In this document: positions 25,399 to 32,022 of the stretch, one piece after another
Layout: every line of letters starts with the position of its first letter
How positions within the stretch are numbered: the first letter of the stretch is position 1
Source of the DNA: Bacteroidales bacterium
Lineage (GTDB): Bacteria; Bacteroidota; Bacteroidia; Bacteroidales; Prolixibacteraceae
NCBI GenBank assembly: GCA_015654795.1
Contig: JAATGF010000157.1
Coordinates: 1 to 47,413, forward strand
DNA: 47,413 bases
Direction of reading: 5' to 3'
Translations under genes and position numbers: made by a program
Notes under the pieces: model-generated
Database searches by the model: none
What the model saw: the letters and a program-made list of their open reading frames with translations, nothing else
Told to the model about the DNA's origin: nothing

Positions 25399-26070
25399 TT
25401 ACCACTTCGATTTTAGCGCTTTATTGTCTATAACCACCTCGCCGGTCATTTCAATTTTATCCGATGCCGCCATTCCATTGGGGTTACAGCCTGGTTCTCC
25501 TTCAGGAATCGGTATTCCTAATTTTTTATAATGATCGACCCAACCGGTAAGGAATTCACCGGTTTGCGGGTTCTTAAAGGTCATCGGATTAAGGATGAAA
25601 ATTGAATCAGCGGCAAAGATTTCGTAAATATATTCCGAGCAATACATTCCCTTATCTTTGAGAATATAACTATAGTTGTAGGGCTGTCCCAACAAAGTAT
25701 AAGCCTTTTTAATTGCTGCAGGAATAGCTTTTGCGTATTTATCATTGAGTCGATAGGTAGAGATAATAACCTTCTCTTTATAGGAATAGAAAAAATGCGC
25801 AAGCGTCTCACGGCAAACCCCTTTGCTGGGCGCTGCGTGAAGTACATAAACCGTATCGTTATGAATATCAACAATCCCTATATGGTCGAAATGCGTCTCT
25901 TTCCCCGTTTGCGTTACCTGGTCGATTGCCTTTGAAAGTTCTCCCGAAGTGGGACTGCAAAAAAGAAGATCACCTGTTTGCAGATCAATATTCAATTCAT
26001 CCGGACTATATTGCGCTTTTACTACAAAAACCGATAGAACATTAATCAACAGACAGATAAGAAATCTCAT
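25399..26070 (-). CDS. YiiX/YebB-like permuted NlpC/P60 cysteine hydrolase
   Basis: This 223-residue protein has a signal peptide (about residues 1-19, ending VVKAQ) and a permuted papain-like catalytic domain: LQTGDLLFCSP, His63 in HFDHIGIV, Cys144 and Glu146 in GMYCSEYIYE. YiiX-type proteins are predicted amidases or peptidases acting on cell-wall or lipid amides, with catalytic order His then Cys. It ends with MAASDKIEMTGEVV and a short basic tail; a diverged fragment of this end lies downstream at 24804-24900. Upstream is an AGTACTT-type repeat and then the convergently oriented iorB unit on the same strand. Confidence 0.85.
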   Translation of the reverse strand: MRFLICLLINVLSVFVVKAQYSPDELNIDLQTGDLLFCSPTSGELSKAIDQVTQTGKETHFDHIGIVDIHNDTVYVLHAAPSKGVCRETLAHFFYSYKEKVIISTYRLNDKYAKAIPAAIKKAYTLLGQPYNYSYILKDKGMYCSEYIYEIFAADSIFILNPMTFKNPQTGEFLTGWVDHYKKLGIPIPEGEPGCNPNGMAASDKIEMTGEVVIDNKALKSKW

Positions 26071-26091
26071 AACTTACCACTTTTCATTTTT

Positions 26092-26127
26092 CACTCCAAA
26101 CTCCAAGTACTTTAGGCACTCCAAACT
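26092..26127. repeat. AGTACTT/GGCACTCC palindromic repeat, short copy 2
   Basis: The 36 bp between iorB and the YiiX-like gene contain two CACTCCAAACT words around AAGTACTTTAGGC, the same words as in copies at 3486, 34478 and 34943. It is a partial copy. Confidence 0.65.
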
Positions 26128-26708
26128 TATCTATTGGCTTCCGCAAACTCCCTGCCCGCATGCAACGCCTTAAGATTCAGGTTCACAATATCTTCACCTT
26201 TACGGCCAAAAATAGCGCGAATACCATTCTCAATACTTTCAATAGCGATATCGATAAATGGAGTGGCAGCCCCCAGCATAACCATATTCGAGGCTTTTGC
26301 ATTGCCGATCTCTTTGGCAATGGCTTCCGCATCGATTGCCACAGCATGACGTAATTTTTTGATCTCATCCATAATCAGGTCAATTTCTGGGTAATTCGTT
26401 ATATTCCTGAAAGCAGTTGTATTGGTCACAACATATCCATTGGGCGAAAGATAGGGGAGGTACCTCAATGATTCCATCGGTTCGACAGAGAGAATCAGGT
26501 CTGCTTTTCCAAACGGAATCAGATCCGAATAAACAGGCTTGTCCGACAGACGTAAATAGGATTGAACGGCACCGCCACGTTGACTCATCCCGTGGGTTTC
26601 GGCCTGTTTGAGGTAGAGATTATTTTCGAGGGCTGCAAAACCCAGCACTGTAGCTATTGATAAAATTCCTTGTCCGCCGACTCCTGCCAAAACGATATCG
26701 CACTTCAT
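26127..26708 (-). CDS. iorB: Indolepyruvate oxidoreductase subunit beta
   Basis: This 193-residue protein opens with the 2-oxoacid oxidoreductase gamma-domain signature DIVLAGVGGQGILSIA, with ETHGMSQRGGAVQSYLR further on. IorB works with the TPP-containing IorA to oxidise indolepyruvate and other aryl-pyruvates to acyl-CoA, reducing ferredoxin, in amino-acid fermentation. It lies 64 bp after iorA on the same strand, so the two form an operon in the order iorA-iorB. Length matches the family. Confidence 0.93.
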   Translation of the reverse strand: MKCDIVLAGVGGQGILSIATVLGFAALENNLYLKQAETHGMSQRGGAVQSYLRLSDKPVYSDLIPFGKADLILSVEPMESLRYLPYLSPNGYVVTNTTAFRNITNYPEIDLIMDEIKKLRHAVAIDAEAIAKEIGNAKASNMVMLGAATPFIDIAIESIENGIRAIFGRKGEDIVNLNLKALHAGREFAEANR

Positions 26709-26772
26709 GTAGTAAGCTCTTAGTTGAATTGATATTCCTTTTCGAAATTGTTATTTAGGATAGTCATCCTGG

Positions 26773-28374
26773 TTATTGATTTTTGCTTTTGCTGATCCTC
26801 CTGGCACTTTTCTGAATACACTCCCTTCGTGGAATAATGATCGAAACGCCTTTGTAATCAAGTTCTTGTTTGATCAGATCAACCAACTTCCGGTGATTCT
26901 TAGGCAGTGCCTCAATCGCATGAATATGTTTAGGATCAACTCCGGCGCCTTCGCAAATCGATTCGATACGTCCGAAAGCCGACGAATCCTGACCACCTGT
27001 CATCGAGGTTGATTCGTTATCGCCAATCATAATCAGGATATTCGATTTTTCATAGACCGCATCAAGCAATCCAGTAATTCCTGAATGGGTAAAGGTCGAA
27101 TCACCAATTACGGCTATCGCAGGAAAAAGTCCGGCGTCGGCAGCACCTTTGGCCATTGTGATCGATGCTCCCATATCAACGCATGAATTGCCTGAATTAT
27201 AAGGAGGAAGCACGCCAAGTGTATAACAGCCGATATCCGAAAAAACATGGCCGTAACCATATTCCGACATCACTTCGGTAAGTGCTTTAAAGGAGTCGTG
27301 GTGTCCGCAGCCTTTGCAAAGTGCCGGGGGTCTGTTGACCATCAGCTCAGGAATAGGTGAGCCTTCTGATGTATTGATATTTAACGCTTTGGCAACAATG
27401 TCAGGGTTAAGCTCTCCGGTTCGCGGAAGCGTTCCGTCCAGTTTACCTAAAATCTTTTTCCCTTGATCGAAAAATCCTTTTAAGTGCTCTTCTACAATGG
27501 GGTATCCCTCTTCGATGACTAATATTTTATCAACCTGCTTTTCGAGCTTCTTCACCAACTTCGATGGCAACGGGTATTGCGTCACCTTAACAATAGGGTA
27601 GGGGCAACCATCAGGATAATTTTCCATGAGGTAATTCAATGCGATACCGCAGCAAATAATGCCCAGCGAATGATCTTCTCCTTCGATAAAACTGTTGAAA
27701 GGCGAGTTTTCCGAAGCCTCTTCAAACTTCACCTGGTTATCGAGCAGGATTTGATATCTTTTTCTGGCCAAAGCGGGAAGCAGTACAAACTGGCGGGGAT
27801 CGTCAGGAATCGAAAGCTTGTTTTCTGCCACAGCTTTTTCGACAGGAATAACTCCTGCGCGAGAGTGAGCAAGGCGTGTGGTAATCCGAAGCAAAACAGG
27901 GGTGCCCAGCTTCTCCGACAGTTCAAACCCTGTCCTTGTCATATCGTAAGCCTCCTGCTGGTTTGAGGGTTCGAGAATAGGAATCATCGCGAATTTACCG
28001 TAAAACCTCGAATCCTGCTCATTTTGAGACGAGTGCATGGACGGATCATCAGCAACCGTAACGATCATCCCACCATTGATTCCGGTCATCGCAGCATTGA
28101 CAAACGGGTCGGCTGCCACATTCAGCCCCACATGTTTCATGCAAACCATCGATCTTTTGCCCGCATACGACATTCCCAATGCCGATTCCATAGCAGTTTT
28201 TTCGTTGGCTGACCATTCACGGTGAAGGTTACGTACAATAGCAACCTTGTTTTCCTGGATATATTCTGTGATTTCTGTCGAAGGGGTGCCTGGGTAGGCG
28301 TAAACACCTGACATACCGCCATCTATAGCGCCTTGTCCGATCGCTTCAACCCCAAGCAAAAGCTTTTTTGTCAT
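26773..28374 (-). CDS. iorA: Indolepyruvate ferredoxin oxidoreductase subunit alpha
   Basis: This is a 533-residue protein with the start placed at ATG 28374 (MTKKLLLGVEAIGQGAIDGG is the normal IorA beginning; the frame stays open to 28401). The N-terminal half is the pyrimidine-binding domain (GTPSTEITEYIQ). The TPP-binding half contains CKGCGHHDSF and MIGDNESTSMTGGQ. Archaeal-type IorA ends in a two-4Fe-4S ferredoxin domain of about 60 residues with clustered cysteines; this copy ends at RRECIQKSARRI and has no such domain, so electrons must leave by another route. Encoded upstream of iorB. Confidence 0.92.
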   Translation of the reverse strand: MTKKLLLGVEAIGQGAIDGGMSGVYAYPGTPSTEITEYIQENKVAIVRNLHREWSANEKTAMESALGMSYAGKRSMVCMKHVGLNVAADPFVNAAMTGINGGMIVTVADDPSMHSSQNEQDSRFYGKFAMIPILEPSNQQEAYDMTRTGFELSEKLGTPVLLRITTRLAHSRAGVIPVEKAVAENKLSIPDDPRQFVLLPALARKRYQILLDNQVKFEEASENSPFNSFIEGEDHSLGIICCGIALNYLMENYPDGCPYPIVKVTQYPLPSKLVKKLEKQVDKILVIEEGYPIVEEHLKGFFDQGKKILGKLDGTLPRTGELNPDIVAKALNINTSEGSPIPELMVNRPPALCKGCGHHDSFKALTEVMSEYGYGHVFSDIGCYTLGVLPPYNSGNSCVDMGASITMAKGAADAGLFPAIAVIGDSTFTHSGITGLLDAVYEKSNILIMIGDNESTSMTGGQDSSAFGRIESICEGAGVDPKHIHAIEALPKNHRKLVDLIKQELDYKGVSIIIPRRECIQKSARRISKSKNQ

Positions 28375-28555
28375 AAAACCTGTACTAAATTTTCGGAACA
28401 ATAAAATTTCCGTGAAAATAGTTGATTTTTGTCAAAACGAATCAAACAAAAATCAATAAATCAACTTTAATCATATTTTGTTCAAAATGGTTATTTGATT
28501 TTACCGATTGATTTTGCTGAAAAGTTGAGTATGTTTGATAAGAGTTTATAGATAG

Positions 28556-28620
28556 CGCATGAAATAGCCATGAGAGTAAACTTCTCGCAAACCAAAATGA
28601 TTATATGGCTATTCCATGCG
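28556..28620 (+). repeat. Near-perfect 16-bp inverted repeat upstream of the PD-(D/E)XK-like gene
   Basis: CGCATGAAATAGCCAT (28556-28571) pairs with ATGGCTATTCCATGCG (28605-28620) with one mismatch across a 33-nt loop. It ends 26 bp before the ATG at 28647 and has no T-run, so it looks like a leader structure or an element end. The 15-bp word TGATAAGAGTTTATA just before it (28536-28550) recurs exactly at 31226-31240, upstream of the DUF6266 gene. Confidence 0.7.
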
Positions 28621-28646
28621 ACCATTGAAAAAGAAATTATAAACGC

Positions 28647-29252
28647 ATGAAAACTGAATTAACGAAACAGGATATATTGGAACTGCTTGATAGACAGGCG
28701 AAGGAATTCCATCAGCGACTATTGGAATCGGATAAAAGTATAGAAAAAAGTCGTAAGGAATTAGATGAGAGTTTCAAAAAGAGCCGCGCCGAATTTGATA
28801 AGCGACTTGGTGAACTGGCCGGAACGTGGGGAAAGTTTGTCGCCGAAATGGTTAAACCCAAAATAATTGAACTGTTTAAAGACAAAGGGATTCAGATACG
28901 GACAACTTTGCAAAATGTTGAGGGTTTTGTTGATAATGAGAGGTATTATGAAATTGATTTACTGTTAATTAACTCAGAAACTGCTGTCGCTGTCGAAATC
29001 AAAAGTTCTTTAAGTGTTGCGGATGTAAAGGAACATTTAGAAAGATTGAATAAAATTCAAAAGGTTCAACCCGAAAGAATTAATTTGAAAGGTGTAACGC
29101 TTTACGGTGCAGTCGCCGGAATGATTGTTGAAAATGATGCAGATAGATATGCCTACAAACATGGATTATTTGTTCTGCGACAAAAGGGAAACCTTGTCGA
29201 AATTATGAATGACGAAAAATTCATTCCCAAAGAATGGAAAGTTGATTATTAA
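28647..29252 (+). CDS. PD-(D/E)XK nuclease-like protein with coiled-coil N-terminus (DUF3782-like)
   Basis: This 201-residue protein begins with a long charged helical segment (about residues 5-55, rich in Lys/Glu, coiled-coil-like) and continues into a restriction-nuclease-type core: EIDLLLINSETAVAVEIKSS contains the D and E-x-K of the PD-(D/E)XK motif, with a Glu upstream in ERYYEI. DUF3782-like proteins with this layout are common, patchily distributed and of unknown function. It stands alone between repeats with its own inverted-repeat leader. A nuclease role is inferred from the motif only. Confidence 0.75.
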   Translation: MKTELTKQDILELLDRQAKEFHQRLLESDKSIEKSRKELDESFKKSRAEFDKRLGELAGTWGKFVAEMVKPKIIELFKDKGIQIRTTLQNVEGFVDNERYYEIDLLLINSETAVAVEIKSSLSVADVKEHLERLNKIQKVQPERINLKGVTLYGAVAGMIVENDADRYAYKHGLFVLRQKGNLVEIMNDEKFIPKEWKVDY

Positions 29253-29332
29253 ATACTCTCGCCATCTCTCCATCCCCTCTTCTCAATCATTTCCTGTCTG
29301 TTAGCAAAAACTGAACTATAAAAGATCTTTTC

Positions 29333-29473
29333 GAATCACAACCCCCGAAACCGGAGGTTTCAAATGTTTGTAGAAATCAATGTATTAGTTTTTTATACGA
29401 CTCCAGCCGGAGTCGCACGCTACCATCCAACATTATTTCTACAAACATTCGACCTCTCCGAGGTTCGCGAAAC
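29333..29473 (+). repeat. Three-hairpin element, copy 3
   Basis: This is a roughly 140-bp copy of the element also at 23476-23612 and 25210-25350. Hairpin 1 is GAAACCGGAGGTTTC, hairpin 2 ACGACTCC ... GGAGTCG, hairpin 3 GACCTCTCCGAGGTT. It lies between the PD-(D/E)XK-like gene and the minus-strand yjbQ, i.e. between two convergent genes. Frames through such elements are shadows and not genes. Confidence 0.8.
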
Positions 29474-29514
29474 GACTCTCCCATTCTCCCCATCGCCCTA
29501 TCTCCTTTTCTCCG

Positions 29515-29928
29515 TCATTCTCCTATAATTGTAACAAACACCTTCCTCGCTTCTCCGTAATTGCGAAACTCACACAAATAAATTCCCTGCCATGTACCGA
29601 GATAAAGCCGTCCATTGACGATAGGAATAGTAACATCAGCGCCAAGAATAGCAGCTTTAAGGTGTGCCGACATATCATCGTCTCCCTCATCCCTGTGGAT
29701 AAAAATCGGATCACCATCAGGAACCAGCTTATTCATAAACGACTCAAAATCAATACGCACAGATGGATCAGCATTTTCATTAATCGTAAGCGCTGCCGAA
29801 GTATGCCTGATAAAGAAATGGGCGACACCAACTTTGGGAAGTGCCGGTAATTTCGTTTCCAGCTCTTTCGTTATAAGGTGGTATCCACGTTTCCGGGGCG
29901 AAAGTGTTATTTCTGTTTGTTTAATCAT
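29515..29928 (-). CDS. YjbQ family protein (UPF0047, secondary thiamine-phosphate synthase enzyme)
   Basis: This 137-residue protein has the UPF0047 hallmarks: the N-terminal LSPRKRGYHLITKELETKLP, FFIRHTSAALTINENADPSV and the C-terminal LGTWQGIYLCEFRN. The family includes YjbQ, reported to rescue thiamine-phosphate synthase defects at low efficiency; its normal role is uncertain. It is encoded 12 bp downstream of the CAP-domain lipoprotein gene on the same strand, probably one transcript. Length is normal. Confidence 0.9.
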   Translation of the reverse strand: MIKQTEITLSPRKRGYHLITKELETKLPALPKVGVAHFFIRHTSAALTINENADPSVRIDFESFMNKLVPDGDPIFIHRDEGDDDMSAHLKAAILGADVTIPIVNGRLYLGTWQGIYLCEFRNYGEARKVFVTIIGE

Positions 29929-29940
29929 AAATGCTTCCAG

Positions 29941-30552
29941 CTACAGATCTCCAAAATCCTGAACAATATAATTAACACGTCTGCCGGTTGTGTCTTGCCA
30001 GTAGCCAATCCCAACTGTTGTAAACTGGGGATCTAATAGGGTAATGCGATGGCCGAAATTCTCGATACTCTTGTCAATAATCAATAACTTGACGAAATTA
30101 ACAGCTGCCGATCTTGGATCAAGTTTTGCATCGAAACTTTTTTCCGAATTAGCCGCAATATTCTCAGCTACCAGCCTGCCTGCGTAATCGTTTCTGGCTG
30201 CCCGCGAAAACGGAGTTCCATCAGCGTCATTCGTGAACAGTTGTTTTTGGGCCAATAGCTTCGCATATTTCGCGGCAGATTGTTGCAGTGCGCTATTAAT
30301 TGAGAGCACTCCCGAAGGAATTATATGCTTAAGGTATTCGTAGCTTCCATTATCAGTCGATCGGTTTTTATTCTCGATCAATCGTAACTCCGCATACACC
30401 GAGGGATGAGATCTTACAAGGTTAATTTCGTTAAGCATATATTGCTGAAATTCTGCAATATAACTCATGTTGTCTGTCGGGGCTTTATTGACCTGTTTGG
30501 TTTTGCAGCTTGCAATGCTTATCGTAACCACAATCAGAAATATTAATCTCAT
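29941..30552 (-). CDS. CAP (SCP/PR1-like) domain lipoprotein
   Basis: This 203-residue protein starts with a lipoprotein signal peptide with a probable lipobox at Cys16 (ISIASCK). The CAP domain follows: MLNEINLVRSHPSVYAELRL, then QQSAAKYAKLLAQKQLF, RLVAENIAA and NFGHRITLLDPQFTTVGIGY, which carry the usual conserved helix and the C-terminal His-containing loop. CAP proteins bind small ligands or lipids at the cell surface; the exact function is unknown. A minus-strand TACATTTG (30592-30585) could be the -7 box. Confidence 0.87.
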   Translation of the reverse strand: MRLIFLIVVTISIASCKTKQVNKAPTDNMSYIAEFQQYMLNEINLVRSHPSVYAELRLIENKNRSTDNGSYEYLKHIIPSGVLSINSALQQSAAKYAKLLAQKQLFTNDADGTPFSRAARNDYAGRLVAENIAANSEKSFDAKLDPRSAAVNFVKLLIIDKSIENFGHRITLLDPQFTTVGIGYWQDTTGRRVNYIVQDFGDL

Positions 30553-31267
30553 GGCATCTTACAATATTAAAAGCTATTTTAATTCAAATGTAACATTTTA
30601 TAATCATTAAATAACACACCCCTATGATATTAAAATCGAATAAGTGAACAAATTATTTAATTCACGAAATTACCGTTTATTGCATCCTGTTTTTATTTTG
30701 GTTAAATTAATTCTCTTCATTCATTAAGTTTATGGCAGTCTGTTTAAGGATGTAGGCTATGAAAAGCAAAAAACTATTTTGTACTATACGTATAAAAAGG
30801 AATTAAGATTCCCTCGTGACAAACGGAGAGCAATCAATAAATGAGACAAAGCGCTAAAAGTCCAAACGCCTGATATGGAAATCAGACCGGACAGCAATAA
30901 AAAATCAATTGCCCGATTCCTGTCATTTAGAATTGAATAGTCGAATTGCCTTGCCGTTGGCTTTAGCCAACGGACTAAAAGACAATTCCCTTATTACCTC
31001 AACCCATTTTCAAATCTTCATTTTCCATCATTTTTCTCCCTTTCTCCACTTCTCTACTACTGCTTTCTTCCCGGCATCTCACGGCATCTCGCTGCATCTC
31101 ACCTCCAATATCACCTTATCCAACTCGTAATACCTAACTTTATACATCTTCTTACAGGAAGAGGTTCTAATCGGGTTTGATTCGTATTTCATTCGTACCA
31201 TATTCGGTATCCGATTTTCCCCTTCTGATAAGAGTTTATACGAATGTCTAACTTATTTATTTTTATT
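30553..31267. other. Long intergenic region with hairpin, 11-bp repeats and shared 15-bp word
   Basis: No gene is visible (a 15-codon ATG frame at 30758 is too short to support). It contains the minus-strand -7 box for the CAP gene, a perfect 9-bp hairpin CCGTTGGCT/AGCCAACGG (30954-30973), pyrimidine-rich tracts, GCATCTC-spaced repeats (near 31074-31104), two to three 11-bp units (GATTCGTATTT at 31179-31189, CATTCGTACCA at 31190-31200) and TGATAAGAGTTTATA (31226-31240), which also occurs at 28536. Confidence 0.55.
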
Positions 31268-31909
31268 ATGGGAACAATTAAACAAGGTGTTTTAGGTGGT
31301 TTTTCAGGCAAAGTAGGCACTGTCATTGGCGGTACCTGGAACGGAATCACCTATATGCGTGGCATAGCACCACGTCATTCTGATGCTCAAACCGAGCCTC
31401 AGTTAAATCAACGTATGAAATTTGCTGTAACAATGAAATTTCTTCAACCCGTTTCTCAGTTTCTGAAGATCGGTTTCAAGAATTACGCAGTCAAAATGAC
31501 TGCCATCAACGCCGCTTTTTCGTACAATTTCCACGCTGCGCTCCAGGGTACATACCCTAATCTCACGATCGACTATGCCAAAGCGTTGCTTGCATATGGG
31601 ACTCTTACACCCGCATTAAATCCGGTTGTAACTTCTTCCGTGGCCGGTACGGTTACTTTTGCATGGGATGATAACGCTGAAGAGATAGGTGCAAGTCCGC
31701 TCGACAGAACGCTGATTGTTGTTTACAATGCAACAAAGAACCAGGCAGTCTATATTGCCGGGCTTACCGACCGCGCAACTGGTACTCAGACAGTCATCCT
31801 ACCCAATTCCTTCTCGGCCGATACTGTGCAATGCTACATTGCCTTTATCTCCATCGACGAACAGCTGGTTTCCGACAGCCTGTTTGCGGGAGCCGTAGTC
31901 GTTTTGTAA
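31268..31909 (+). CDS. DUF6266 family protein
   Basis: This is a 213-residue protein starting at ATG 31268 (in-frame starts at 31244 would add a hydrophobic oddity). The N-terminus MGTIKQGVLGGFSGKVGTVI, followed by GTWNGITYMRG, is the DUF6266 signature. The family is found almost only in Bacteroidota, often as beta-rich extracellular or surface proteins with no known activity. It has no signal peptide by eye. A strong terminator follows immediately, so it is a single-gene transcript. Confidence 0.9.
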   Translation: MGTIKQGVLGGFSGKVGTVIGGTWNGITYMRGIAPRHSDAQTEPQLNQRMKFAVTMKFLQPVSQFLKIGFKNYAVKMTAINAAFSYNFHAALQGTYPNLTIDYAKALLAYGTLTPALNPVVTSSVAGTVTFAWDDNAEEIGASPLDRTLIVVYNATKNQAVYIAGLTDRATGTQTVILPNSFSADTVQCYIAFISIDEQLVSDSLFAGAVVVL

Positions 31910-31914
31910 AATAG

Positions 31915-31954
31915 ACCCTCAAGATTTCAAAAACCTTGAGGGTTTTTATTTTTT
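31915..31954 (+). terminator. Rho-independent terminator
   Basis: Perfect 9-bp stem ACCCTCAAG (31915-31923) and CTTGAGGGT (31935-31943), 11-nt loop, followed by TTTTTATTTTTT. It starts six bases after the DUF6266 stop codon. Confidence 0.9.
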
Positions 31955-32022
31955 CGTTGTCACATTACCGAAAAAAGGTATTTTTACTCTGATTTTGTAT
32001 TTAACCGATAGCCTGAACATAA

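Noticed and set aside
25241-25531. A plus-strand frame through the three-hairpin element
   Set aside because: It tracks the hairpin element, so its residues repeat in other copies, and it runs antisense into the YiiX-like gene. It is a shadow.
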